Shown here in pieces: positions 26,499 to 34,944 of a stretch of DNA of 64,000 bases. Origin of the DNA: Oceanicola sp. D3. Its GTDB lineage: Bacteria; Pseudomonadota; Alphaproteobacteria; Rhodobacterales; Rhodobacteraceae. Where the stretch lies: the NCBI RefSeq assembly GCF_006351965.1, contig NZ_CP040932.1, forward strand, positions 682,001 through 746,000, written 5' to 3'. The notes under the pieces are model-generated. The model was not told the DNA's origin, made no database searches, and saw nothing but the letters and a program-made list of their open reading frames with translations. The stretch's first letter is position 1. Each line of letters starts with the position of its first letter. Made by a program: the position numbers and the translations under genes.

Positions 26499-26810
26499 TT
26501 GGACCCCGGCTATCGCACCAAGCCGCCAACGAGCGGAGAGGATATTCGCGCCTACTGCCGACGGCTCGAAGGCTTGGGACACGAAGAGATGTTCCTGCGA
26601 ACAGCGGTGGCCTGCCACTTTCCGGGGCATGTCCACCTCTCCGAAATGGCCGATTTCTTCCGCGAGTATGAACAAGCGCGAGCCGGACATCTCGCGTTGC
26701 TCCGGACTATCTTTCGCGACCGCCCCGAAAGCTGGTTTATCCGGAAGCTCTCCAAGAATCTCGGCGTCCCGATGGATGAAGCACGCGAATGGGTTGAGAG
26801 TCCGCTTTAG
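26499..26810 (+). CDS. Hypothetical protein
   Basis: A frame of 103 codons with TTG 26499 as start, which has GAAGGGG at ribosome-site distance; ATG 26589 is the alternative. The product is helical and charged, with HFPGHVHLSEMADFFREYEQ and SWFIRKLSKNLGVPMDEARE. Codons end in A or T more often than in adjacent genes, hinting at a different origin. No family recognised. It lies 41 bases after the NYN gene on the same strand. Confidence 0.5.
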   Translation: MDPGYRTKPPTSGEDIRAYCRRLEGLGHEEMFLRTAVACHFPGHVHLSEMADFFREYEQARAGHLALLRTIFRDRPESWFIRKLSKNLGVPMDEAREWVESPL

Positions 26811-26871
26811 CCACGCGGCGGGTGCGGCCCCAAGGCGAAGCTGCCGCACCGCGGCCCGACGATGGTGCGAC

Positions 26872-28509
26872 TCACCCCGCCGACCACTCCTTCGCATGCT
26901 TCCGCAACTCAAACTTCTGGATCTTCCCCGTCGGCGTTTTCGGCAGCTCGTGGAACACCACATGTTTGGGCGTCTTGAACCCCGCCAGTGACTCCCGGCA
27001 GTGGGCGATCAACTCCTCCTCTGTCACCTCCGCCCCCGGCTTCAGCTCAACATAGGCGCAAGGCACCTCGCCCCACTTCTCGTCCGGCTTGGCGACCACG
27101 GCGCAGAGCAGCACGGCAGGGTGGTGCATCAGCACACCCTCAACTTCCACGCTCGAAACGTTCTCACCGCCGGAGATGATAATATCCTTCGCGCGGTCGG
27201 TGATCTGGATGTAGCCATCGGGGTGTTGAACGGCGATGTCCTCAGAGTGAAAATACCCGCCCCGAAAGGCCTCCTCGCTCGCCTCGGGGTTCTTGTAATA
27301 CCCCTTCATCACCATATTGCCCCGCATCACGATCTCGCCCGGCGTCTCGCCGTCCATCGGGGTCTGGCTGATAAACTCATCCATTACCGTCACCTCCTCG
27401 GCGGTCGGCATGGCCACGCCAGTGCGGGCCTTGATCGCCGCGCGCTCGCTCTGCGCCAACCCGTCCCAGCGGGCGCCGTCCCAAAGGCATTCGGTGATCG
27501 GCCCGTAGGTTTCGGTCAGCCCGTAGACTTGGGTGACGTTGAAGCCCAGCGGCTCCACGGCTGCCAGCACGGCGGCAGGCGGGGGTGCCCCGGCAGTAAA
27601 CACCTCGACGGTGTGCGAGAACTCCCGGCGCTCGCTTTCCGGCGCATTCACCAGCAGCCCCAGCACGATCGGCGCGCCGCCGAAGTGGGTCACGCCCTCA
27701 TCGGCAATCGCATTGTATATAGCCTTCGCCGTCACATCGCGGCAGCACACCACCGTGCCGCCCAAAGCCGGAAGCATCCAAGTGTGGCACCAGTTGTTGC
27801 AATGAAACAGCGGCACAATCACCAAGTACCGCGGCTCCATCACCATCCGCCACGAAATCACCTGCCCCAGCGTGCTCAGGTAGGCCCCGCGATGGTGATA
27901 GACCACGCCCTTGGGCCGCCCGGTGGTGCCGGAGGTGTAGTTGAGCGTCAGGCTCTCCCACTCGTCCTCCGGCATGATCCACGGGAAGTCCTCGCGCCCC
28001 TCCGCCAGCAGCTCCTCATAGGTGCTGTGCCGCCCGGTGGCCTCCAGCCCGGCCTCGGCATCCGGCACCTCGATCAGAACCGGCTTTTCGCCCTCCATCA
28101 CCCCCAGCGCCTCTTCGGCCAGCGGGATGAAGGCCGTGTCGCATAACACCAGCCGCGCCTCGGAATGCTCAAAGATATAGGCCACCGTGCCCACATCGAG
28201 CCGCACGTTGATGGCATTCAGCACCGCGCCGCAGGCGGGCACGCCAAAATGCGCCTCAACATGGGGCAGGGTGTTGAGCAGCAGTGATGAAACCACATCG
28301 CCAGGCCGTATGCCCCGCCCCTCCAGTGCCGCAGCCAACCGGGACACGCGCGCGTGGTATTGCGCGTAGCTCAGCCGCGTGCCGCCATACACCACCGCCT
28401 CCCGCTCGGGAAACAGCCGCACCGCGCGGGCAAGGTGGCTGAGCGGCGTCAGCGGCGCATGGTTGGCGCGGCGCTGTTGCAGCCCGCTCTCATCTCGCAT
28501 CCAGCCCAT
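26872..28509 (-). CDS. AMP-dependent acyl-CoA synthetase (DmdB/medium-chain ligase type)
   Basis: Activates a carboxylic acid to its CoA thioester via an acyl-adenylate. The 545-residue enzyme has the phosphate loop LNYTSGTTGRPKGVVYHHRG, the VYGLTETYGP motif, the hinge region ITDRAKDIIISGGENVSS and the C-terminal catalytic Lys in PTGKIQKFELR. ATG 28509 (MGWMRDESG) gives the usual N-terminus. The same family includes methylmercaptopropionate-CoA ligase DmdB of roseobacters, so either fatty acids or MMPA are possible substrates. It lies 3 kb from the fad region but is a single gene. Confidence 0.93.
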   Translation of the reverse strand: MGWMRDESGLQQRRANHAPLTPLSHLARAVRLFPEREAVVYGGTRLSYAQYHARVSRLAAALEGRGIRPGDVVSSLLLNTLPHVEAHFGVPACGAVLNAINVRLDVGTVAYIFEHSEARLVLCDTAFIPLAEEALGVMEGEKPVLIEVPDAEAGLEATGRHSTYEELLAEGREDFPWIMPEDEWESLTLNYTSGTTGRPKGVVYHHRGAYLSTLGQVISWRMVMEPRYLVIVPLFHCNNWCHTWMLPALGGTVVCCRDVTAKAIYNAIADEGVTHFGGAPIVLGLLVNAPESERREFSHTVEVFTAGAPPPAAVLAAVEPLGFNVTQVYGLTETYGPITECLWDGARWDGLAQSERAAIKARTGVAMPTAEEVTVMDEFISQTPMDGETPGEIVMRGNMVMKGYYKNPEASEEAFRGGYFHSEDIAVQHPDGYIQITDRAKDIIISGGENVSSVEVEGVLMHHPAVLLCAVVAKPDEKWGEVPCAYVELKPGAEVTEEELIAHCRESLAGFKTPKHVVFHELPKTPTGKIQKFELRKHAKEWSAG

Positions 28510-28608
28510 CGCCTGCCTCCCCAAAGCGTTCCGGTCTGGCCAGAATAGACAGAGCGCCGCGCGGATCAAGAAATTGCCGTCGAGCGGGCAGGGCGGTAGC
28601 CTAGCGCC

Positions 28609-29265
28609 ATGATCCTCTCACGCGGGCGCGGCTACCTCTTCATCCACATCCCCAAGACCGGCGGCACCTCAATGGCGCTGGCGCTGGAAGGCCGCGCCAA
28701 GGCCGATGACCTGATGCTGGGCGATACCCCCAAGGCACTCAAGCGCCGGCGACGGCTGAAAGATGTGCAAACGGCAGGGCGCCTCTGGAAGCACTCCCGC
28801 CTCGCCGATCTGCCGGGGCTGGTGGAGGAGGAGGAGATGCGCCGCCTCTTCACCTTCACCCTCGTGCGCAACCCCTGGAGCCGGATGGTGAGCTATTACC
28901 ATTGGCTTCGCGCGCAAAGCTTCAAGCACCCCGCAGTGGCCCTTGCCCGCGAGCTCGACTTTGCGGCTTTTGTGGCGCACCCGCACACGCAGGCCAGCCT
29001 GAGCGCGGCAGATTATGGCAGCTATATGCGCCTGCCTTCGGGCGAGGAGCATTGCCGCCTCTTCATCCGGCTCGAACATCTGGAAGAAGATATCGCGCCG
29101 CTGGAGGCGCATCTCGGCTTCCCCCTCACGCCACTGCCGCACATTAACCAAAGCGCCCGCGCAGCAGACTGGCGGGCCATCTATGATGAACGCAGCAAGG
29201 CCGCCGTCGCCCGCCTCGCTGCGCAGGACATCGCCCGTTTTAGCTATCAATTTGATCCGCTTTGA
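28609..29265 (+). CDS. Sulfotransferase family 2 protein
   Basis: A 218-residue protein with the PAPS-binding signature of sulfotransferases: FIHIPKTGGTSMALAL (5'-phosphosulfate loop, residues 11-26) and LVRNPWSRMVSYYHWL (3'-phosphate motif, near residue 87). It would move sulfate from PAPS to a carbohydrate or other acceptor, which the sequence does not reveal. No membrane anchor. It stands alone, divergent from the acyl-CoA synthetase gene; ATG 28609. Confidence 0.85.
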   Translation: MILSRGRGYLFIHIPKTGGTSMALALEGRAKADDLMLGDTPKALKRRRRLKDVQTAGRLWKHSRLADLPGLVEEEEMRRLFTFTLVRNPWSRMVSYYHWLRAQSFKHPAVALARELDFAAFVAHPHTQASLSAADYGSYMRLPSGEEHCRLFIRLEHLEEDIAPLEAHLGFPLTPLPHINQSARAADWRAIYDERSKAAVARLAAQDIARFSYQFDPL

Positions 29266-29457
29266 GCCGTCTTGGTTAAGTTTGGATGGCTTTTGACTAA
29301 ACCCGAGGGCGTCTGCAGAACTGTCCCCAATGTCGAAACACTGCCTCAATTCGGCCCGGTTCCAGTCTGATTGAGGGCAAGGGAATCATTCCAACTGACT
29401 TTGCTGTCACCGGAACCGCAGCTGCCAGAAGGGTTCCGCAAAGAGGGATGGTTCAAA

Positions 29458-30153
29458 ATGTTCATGGGATGGAAAACCGACGATTTCGCAAGTTCCGGCG
29501 CGCGGCCGGTGGTGGAGCGCCGCCGCGATGCGCGCGGTGCAGGGCACGGGATCGTGGCGGGCACGCTGGTGTCTACGGCAATGGGCTGGCGCCCGGTCGA
29601 GGCGCTTATGGTCGGCGATGAAGTGATGACCTTCGATGGCGGCCTGCAGCGGATCACCGGCCTGAGCCGGGCCAGCCTCTGGACAGGGCAGGCCGAATGC
29701 CCCCGCGCCATGTGGCCCATCCGTGTGCCTGCGGGCCTCATGGGCAACCGCCGCGAGCTGGTGCTGATGCCCGAAGAGACCGTTGTGATCGAAAGCGACA
29801 CCGCCGAAGACATGTACGACGATCCTTTCGCACTCATGCCGGCGCTGGCGCTCATCGAAATGCCCGGCGTCGAGCGGGTGTGCCCCAATACAGAGATCGA
29901 GGTGGTGTCGATCAGCTTCGCCGAGGATCAGGTGATCTACGTCGAAGGCTCGGCGCTCATCTTCTGCCCCACCGGCGCGGCTGGCGAGCCGATCGGCATG
30001 GCAGCGATCCTGAGCGAAGAGTTCAACGGCACCGCCAGCAGCGCCTATCAAGTGCTCTCGCTCGATGACGCCCGGCTGCTGGCAAGCTGCATTGTCGCCG
30101 AGCAAGCCGCTCGCGGCGTGCCCACCGCCGCCCCGGCCCGCATCGCCGCCTGA
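29458..30153 (+). CDS. Hint (hedgehog/intein) domain protein lacking the usual N-terminal Cys
   Basis: A 231-residue protein with the Hint_2 pattern seen widely in roseobacters: GIVAGTLVSTAMGWRPVEAL, VGDEVMTFDGGLQRI, then LVLMPEETVVIES and the region around YDDPFALMPA. In active Hint domains a Cys sits just before the (x)xGT motif; here the equivalent place is Gly-Ile. The known role in roseobacters is unclear. ATG 29458 is preceded by AGAGGGA; upstream codons in frame do not look like the family. A hairpin and a terminator follow. Confidence 0.8.
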   Translation: MFMGWKTDDFASSGARPVVERRRDARGAGHGIVAGTLVSTAMGWRPVEALMVGDEVMTFDGGLQRITGLSRASLWTGQAECPRAMWPIRVPAGLMGNRRELVLMPEETVVIESDTAEDMYDDPFALMPALALIEMPGVERVCPNTEIEVVSISFAEDQVIYVEGSALIFCPTGAAGEPIGMAAILSEEFNGTASSAYQVLSLDDARLLASCIVAEQAARGVPTAAPARIAA

Positions 30154-30167
30154 GGCACACAAAGAGC

Positions 30168-30187
30168 GCGGGCCCCAACAGGCCCGC
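30168..30187 (+). terminator. Hairpin after the Hint gene
   Basis: GCGGGCC and GGCCCGC form a 7-bp stem with loop CCAACA, 14 bases after the stop. No T-run. Confidence 0.4.
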
Positions 30188-30301
30188 CACCGACCACGCT
30201 ACGTTGGGAGCGAGCTTTGCTCCCCGCAGAAGGCGATGCGCAAGGCCCACCCCAACAAAGCCATCTCCATCCCCCTCCGGGAATGGGCCTCTGAAACGAA
30301 A

Positions 30302-30332
30302 AACCCCGGCGCGCCAGAAGGCCGCCGGGGTT
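30302..30332 (+). terminator. Terminator-like hairpin between the Hint gene and a convergent gene
   Basis: AACCCCGGCG pairs perfectly with CGCCGGGGTT (10 bp) around an 11-base loop and is followed by CTTTAT. It lies between convergent genes; preceding TT/AA may let it act in both directions. Confidence 0.6.
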
Positions 30333-30354
30333 CTTTATGACCATGTGCAAGCGC

Positions 30355-31638
30355 CTAGGGACGCCGCAGCCACGTGAGCTTGAAGGTTGATCCGGTGCTG
30401 TTCTCGCATGGGATCAGCGCCGCCCCCTCGTCGCGGGTGGATCGGCAGTAATAGAGCCCAAGATCACCCAGCACGCTGGCCACCCGCAGCCGCACTACGC
30501 CGTCTTGGTCAGGCTCCACCACGAAGGGGAGTTTCGTGCCATCTGAGGTTACGGGCCGCCATAGCCCGGTACCGTCGGCGGCAAATATCCTCTCGCCGCT
30601 CGGTGTCCTTGCCTCGATGAATGAGAACAGCTGGCTCGGCTTGCCCTCTTGGACCTCAAGGGTGAGCACCTCTTTTTTCGGCGATGCGGCCAGCCCCATC
30701 AGTTCGAAGGGCGGCCCATCGACATAAGGATCGGGAAAGGCGCGCGGCGTGCCCTTCGGCAGTACAAAATCACCGATCTCGGTAAGAGCGGCTGCAAACT
30801 GGTTCTCGGCGGCGAAGGCCAACCGCGCGGCAGCGGTCTTATGCTTGGGTGCGATCGTGTAAACAAACTCTGCGTTGTCGGTGTTCAGATCGCTCGGAGA
30901 AAAGGCCTTGGCTTCGGTCGCGAGGCGAAACATCCAGTTCTCGGGTCTAAGCCCGGGAGTTCCGCGTACGCGAAGAGACGAATCCTGAGGCGTGACAGAC
31001 AGTATGGAGCGGACATCGCCTCTCGGATGCGCGCGCCGCAGAGCTGGGTCGATACAATCGCCCTCGCGGTTGCGAGAGCAGGTGATCGTGGTGAATCTCA
31101 CAAAGTGGCCGACCGGCTCCCGTCTCATCTCCCACCGCGACCAGCGCAAGAGTTTCAGGGTGTTGGTCTTTTGAAACGAGGTGCCAATGTCCGGCGCGCC
31201 TTTGATGCGGTGAATGAGGGCCAGCCGCATCACAGGGCCGCCAATCTTAGGGCGCGGCGTCACGCCGATGGCTTGGAGAAAGTTTTGGTACTCGCTGGAG
31301 ATCTCAACCTGCTGGCCCGGCAAGAGGTTTCTGCCATCCGAGTGGTAGAGCCTGAACTGGTAAGGCAAGCCAAGCTCCGCTTCGTCGACCGGCACGCAAG
31401 TCGGCACATTGGCGCGTTGCCCGATGGTGGGCACGCGGATGTAACACTTGTTGCTGTTGGGGAAAGCAGAAATGTAGAAGACGCTGCGGATGGGAGAGTT
31501 ATCGAGGCAGTCGCGCACGGGCTTAGCGGCGCAATGGGCATCCCATCTCTCATCCGGGGCGGCGGTAGAAACATTCGGAAGACAGCTCACCAAGAGCGCA
31601 CTCAATGCCCCGACGAAGGGCGATCGAAATTGTATCAT
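30355..31638 (-). CDS. Secreted protein of unknown function
   Basis: A 427-residue protein with a Sec signal (MIQFRSPFVGALSALLVSCL; LVSC might also be a lipobox). The mature protein is beta-rich with several Cys (AHCAAKPVRDC, NKCYIRVPTI, VPTCVPVDE, YYCRSTRDEGAALIPCEN) that may pair in the periplasm. No family recognised. Its codon use is less GC-rich than that of the neighbours. A TATAAT lies 28 bases upstream of ATG 31638. It lies downstream of fadJ but is separated from it by two hairpins. Confidence 0.7.
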   Translation of the reverse strand: MIQFRSPFVGALSALLVSCLPNVSTAAPDERWDAHCAAKPVRDCLDNSPIRSVFYISAFPNSNKCYIRVPTIGQRANVPTCVPVDEAELGLPYQFRLYHSDGRNLLPGQQVEISSEYQNFLQAIGVTPRPKIGGPVMRLALIHRIKGAPDIGTSFQKTNTLKLLRWSRWEMRREPVGHFVRFTTITCSRNREGDCIDPALRRAHPRGDVRSILSVTPQDSSLRVRGTPGLRPENWMFRLATEAKAFSPSDLNTDNAEFVYTIAPKHKTAAARLAFAAENQFAAALTEIGDFVLPKGTPRAFPDPYVDGPPFELMGLAASPKKEVLTLEVQEGKPSQLFSFIEARTPSGERIFAADGTGLWRPVTSDGTKLPFVVEPDQDGVVRLRVASVLGDLGLYYCRSTRDEGAALIPCENSTGSTFKLTWLRRP

Positions 31639-31665
31639 CGGATAATCCTTGCAGGCATAAATTTA

Positions 31666-31671
31666 ATTATA
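31666..31671 (-). promoter_or_regulatory. Possible -10 box
   Basis: TATAAT on the minus strand, 28 bases before the start of the secreted-protein gene. No good -35 at 17 bases (AACCCT). It abuts the fadJ-side hairpin. Confidence 0.3.
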
Positions 31672-31703
31672 GGGCGCGCAAACCCGCCAGGGTTGCGCGC
31701 CCT
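31671..31703 (-). terminator. Long hairpin downstream of fadJ
   Basis: Arms AGGGCGCGCAAACCC and GGGTTGCGCGCCCT pair over 14 bp with a single bulged base and a 4-base loop. On the minus strand it is followed by an A/T-rich stretch (TATAATTAAATTTA), as in a terminator for the fad region. Confidence 0.6.
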
Positions 31704-31757
31704 ACCATGCCGCCAAGTGTATTATTCGATCAAGCCCTTCAGCGTTTGAGGCGTTGG

Positions 31758-31789
31758 CACCCACCCTAAAGAGGCCCGTAGGGTGGGTG
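31758..31789. repeat. Inverted repeat downstream of fadJ
   Basis: CACCCACCCTA and TAGGGTGGGTG form a perfect 11-bp stem with a 10-base loop, and the right arm can also pair with the CCACC at 31794. The GTAGGGTGGGT core resembles extragenic repeats seen in many proteobacteria. It is 14 bases from the fadJ stop. Confidence 0.55.
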
Positions 31790-31803
31790 AAATCCACCAT
31801 GCT

Positions 31804-34005
31804 TCAGGCGGCTTTGGCGTCCGCCCCCGTGCCGAACCGGTCGTAAAACCCGCCACCCGATGCCGCGATCTCACGCAGCAGGTCGGGGGTGGCAAAGCGC
31901 TCGCCGTGCTTGGCGGTGAGGGCCTCGGTCAGCTCTACCGCGCGCTCCGCGCCCATGATGTCGAGCCAGCTGAACGGCCCGCCCGACCAAGGCGCAAAGC
32001 CCCAACCGAGGATGGCGCCCACGTCGCCCTCGCGGATGTCCTCCAACACGCCTTCCTCAAGCGCGCGCACGGCCTCCAGCACCTGTGCGAAAAGCAGGCG
32101 GTGCTGCACTTCACTCAGCTCCGGCTGCTCATCGGCCACCGGATATTTGGCCTCCAGCCCCTCCCAGAGCAGCCCGCGCTTGCCCTTCTCGTCGTAGCTG
32201 TAGAAGCCCGCGTTGGCCTTGCGCCCAAGGCGGCCCTCGTCGGCCATCCAAAACAGCACCTCGTCCACAGCGCCGTCGGGATAGGCATCGCCCATCGCGG
32301 CCTTGGTGGCCTTGGCGATCTTCACCCCGAGGTCGATCGAGGTTTCATCCACGAGCTGCAGCGGGCCCAGCGGCATGCCGACGAGCTTGGCGGCGTTTTC
32401 CACCAGCGCGGGCTCGACGCCCTCCTTCACCATGCGGATGCCCTCGTTGATGTAGGGGATGATGCAGCGGTTGGCGTAGAAGAAGCGCGCGTCGTTCACC
32501 ACGATCGGCGTCTTGCGGATCTGGCGGACGTAGTCGAGCGCCTTGGCCACGGCCACATCGCCGGTGTCCTTGCCCTTGATGATCTCCACCAGCATCATCT
32601 TCTCGACCGGCGAGAAGAAGTGGATGCCGATGAACTTCTCGGCGTCCGTCGCAGCCTTGGCCAGCTCGGTGATCGGCAGGGTGGAGGTGTTGGTGGCAAA
32701 GATGCAATCGGGGCCAGTGTGCGCCTGCACGGCCTTGGTCACCTCGGCCTTCACACCCACGTCCTCAAACACCGCCTCGATGATCAGGTCAGCCCCCTCA
32801 AGCGCGGCGTAATCGGTGGTGGCGGTGATCCGACCCAGCACCTCTTCCTTCTTCTCCGGGGTCGCCTTCTTGCGGGCAATGCCCTTGTCCATATAGCTCT
32901 CGGTATAGGCCTTGCCCTTGTCGGCGGCCTCCTGCTTTTGGTCGATCAGCACCACCTCGATGCCCGCCTGAGCCGACACCAGCGCAATCCCGGCCCCCAT
33001 CATGCCCGCGCCGATCACGCCAACCTTCTTCACCTTCTGGTCCGCCACCTCGGGCCGATTGGCGCCCTTCTCCAGCGCTTCCTTGTTGATGAAGAGCGAG
33101 CGGATCATCGCGCTCGACGAGGGGTTCATCAGAATGTTGACGAACCAGCGGCATTCGATCTTCAGCGCGGTGTCAAACGGCACCTGCATCCCTTCATACA
33201 CCGACGACAGCAGCGCCTTCGCGGCGGGGTAAACCCCCTTGGTGTTGCCGTTCACCATGGCCGAGGCCCCGACGAAGGTCATGAAACCCGCCGGGTGGTA
33301 AGGCGTGCCCCCGGGGATCTTGTAGCCCTTCTCGTCCCAGGGCTTCACGATCTTGGGCTCGCTCAAAACCCATTCCTTCGCCTTCGCCAGCAGATCCTCG
33401 GGCGGCACAACCTCGTCAATCACCCCGGCGCTCTTGGCCTTCTTCGGGTCGTTCAGCTTGCCCTCCAGCAGCAGCGGCGAGGCCCCCATCGCGCCCAGCT
33501 TCCAGCTCAGCCGCGTGGTGCCGCCCATGCCGGGGAAGATGCCAACCATGATCTCGGGCAAGCCGATCTTGGCCTTTGGGTTGTCGGCGGCGATGATGTG
33601 GTGACAGGCAAGCGGGATTTCGAGACCGATCCCCAGCGCGGTGCCGGGCAGCGCGGCACAAATCGGCTTGCCGCCCTTGTTCTTGTCGTCCATCCCGGCG
33701 CGCTCGATCTTGCGCAAAATGCCATGCGTGGCCATCACCCCGTCAAACAGGCCCTTGGCCGGGTCATCGCCTGCGCTGGCTTTCATCTTGGCGATGATGT
33801 TCAGGTCCATCCCACCGGCAAAGCTGCCCTCCTTGCCAGAGGTCAAAATCACGCCCTTCACGGCGTCATCTGCCAGCACGTCGTCGATCAGCGCGTCGAG
33901 CTCCTGAAAGCCCTCCATGTTCATCACGTTCATGCTCTTGCCGGGCGTGTCCCATGTCAGCGTGGCCACACCATCGGCGTCGACGGATTTGGTAAATTGG
34001 GTCAT
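31804..34005 (-). CDS. fadJ: Bifunctional enoyl-CoA hydratase/3-hydroxyacyl-CoA dehydrogenase
   Basis: Carries out hydration and NAD-dependent oxidation in fatty-acid beta-oxidation. The 733-residue protein has an N-terminal crotonase domain (to about residue 190; ALGIGLEIPLACHHIIAADN), then a Rossmann domain beginning VGVIGAGMMGAGIALVSA near residue 325 and two 3HCDH C-terminal domains (IHFFSPVEKMMLVEII; VVNDARFFYANRC). It is the last gene of the minus-strand fad region, 12 bases after the bicupin gene. Works with FadA upstream. Confidence 0.96.
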   Translation of the reverse strand: MTQFTKSVDADGVATLTWDTPGKSMNVMNMEGFQELDALIDDVLADDAVKGVILTSGKEGSFAGGMDLNIIAKMKASAGDDPAKGLFDGVMATHGILRKIERAGMDDKNKGGKPICAALPGTALGIGLEIPLACHHIIAADNPKAKIGLPEIMVGIFPGMGGTTRLSWKLGAMGASPLLLEGKLNDPKKAKSAGVIDEVVPPEDLLAKAKEWVLSEPKIVKPWDEKGYKIPGGTPYHPAGFMTFVGASAMVNGNTKGVYPAAKALLSSVYEGMQVPFDTALKIECRWFVNILMNPSSSAMIRSLFINKEALEKGANRPEVADQKVKKVGVIGAGMMGAGIALVSAQAGIEVVLIDQKQEAADKGKAYTESYMDKGIARKKATPEKKEEVLGRITATTDYAALEGADLIIEAVFEDVGVKAEVTKAVQAHTGPDCIFATNTSTLPITELAKAATDAEKFIGIHFFSPVEKMMLVEIIKGKDTGDVAVAKALDYVRQIRKTPIVVNDARFFYANRCIIPYINEGIRMVKEGVEPALVENAAKLVGMPLGPLQLVDETSIDLGVKIAKATKAAMGDAYPDGAVDEVLFWMADEGRLGRKANAGFYSYDEKGKRGLLWEGLEAKYPVADEQPELSEVQHRLLFAQVLEAVRALEEGVLEDIREGDVGAILGWGFAPWSGGPFSWLDIMGAERAVELTEALTAKHGERFATPDLLREIAASGGGFYDRFGTGADAKAA

Positions 34006-34017
34006 GCGGTTTCTCCC

Positions 34018-34944
34018 TTAGCGCGGCCCGTCCCACGGGCTGCCGTCTCTATAGGTGAAGCGGGCGTTGCCGCCCTCGATTTCGATACGAAGGTCATGGT
34101 CGGAATACTCAGCCACCTCGCTGGGGGCCTTGGTGCCGATCACGAGGAACGACGCAGGCGCATCGCTCCGGTTGGTCATGTGGTGGCCGTTGGCCTCGCC
34201 CGCCGGGAAGGCGGCAATATCGCCGGGGGCCATGGGGTGCGCCCCGTCGTCATCCACCAGCACAAGAGCGCCTTCGGTGACGATCAGGAATTCATCCTCA
34301 TTCCGGTGCCAATGGCGCAGCGAGCTCACGGCACCGGCTTCCAGCGTCACAAGGTTCGCCCCAAACTGCGTCAGCCCGCCCATCTGCCCCAGCCGCAGCG
34401 AAGAGCGCCCGGCCATCATCGCCGCATAGGGCTCAGGGTAGATCGAGCCGGTCTTCACCGGCGCAGCAGCACGGTTCAGCACGGCGCTGGGTAGATCGGC
34501 GGGGGCGGGCACATCGTCTGGCAGCATCTGTCGCGCGCCACCCTCAGCAATCAGCTTTTTCTCGCCAAGGTCAGGATAATGCACCACGTCATCGCCGCCC
34601 CGCGTCCCGACAACAAGGTAGCTGCACGGCGCCGCGCCGGTGTTTTCAAGGCAATGGGCATTGGCCACGCCCTTGGGCCATGCCACCGCATCACCGGGGC
34701 GGACCAAGGTGCTGCCCCGGTTTTCATGCAGCGTGGCCTCGCCACTCAACATCCACAAAAACTCGTCCTGCGCCTCATGCCAATGCCGGTTGGAGGAGCG
34801 CGACCCGGGGGCCAGCTCTTCGACAAAGGCCCCAAACTGGGTCAGCCCACCTGTGTCAGAGTAGAGCCACGCCTCATATGCGCCCAGCGGGTCGCCCGGC
34901 TTTGCGCTGTCGCGGCGCACGGTATCCTGCGGGATCAGCGGCAT
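34018..34944 (-). CDS. Bicupin protein
   Basis: A 308-residue protein with two cupin domains in tandem. Each shows the metal-site core: RHWHEAQDEFLWMLSGEATL (near residue 58) and RHWHRNEDEFLIVTEGALVL (near residue 210), with matching second motifs PGDAVAWPKGVANAHC and PGDIAAFPAGEANGHH. Repetition of LTQFGAFVEEL and LTQFGANLVTL shows the internal duplication. Metal-dependent oxygenase or isomerase activity is possible. Its ATG overlaps the stop of the NTF2-like gene by 1 base. Confidence 0.88.
   Translation of the reverse strand: MPLIPQDTVRRDSAKPGDPLGAYEAWLYSDTGGLTQFGAFVEELAPGSRSSNRHWHEAQDEFLWMLSGEATLHENRGSTLVRPGDAVAWPKGVANAHCLENTGAAPCSYLVVGTRGGDDVVHYPDLGEKKLIAEGGARQMLPDDVPAPADLPSAVLNRAAAPVKTGSIYPEPYAAMMAGRSSLRLGQMGGLTQFGANLVTLEAGAVSSLRHWHRNEDEFLIVTEGALVLVDDDGAHPMAPGDIAAFPAGEANGHHMTNRSDAPASFLVIGTKAPSEVAEYSDHDLRIEIEGGNARFTYRDGSPWDGPR

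Noticed and set aside
31783-34494. Very long open frame (about 900 codons) on the plus strand
   Set aside because: It is antisense to fadJ and the bicupin gene, which have clear domains. Long antisense frames are expected in GC-rich coding DNA.
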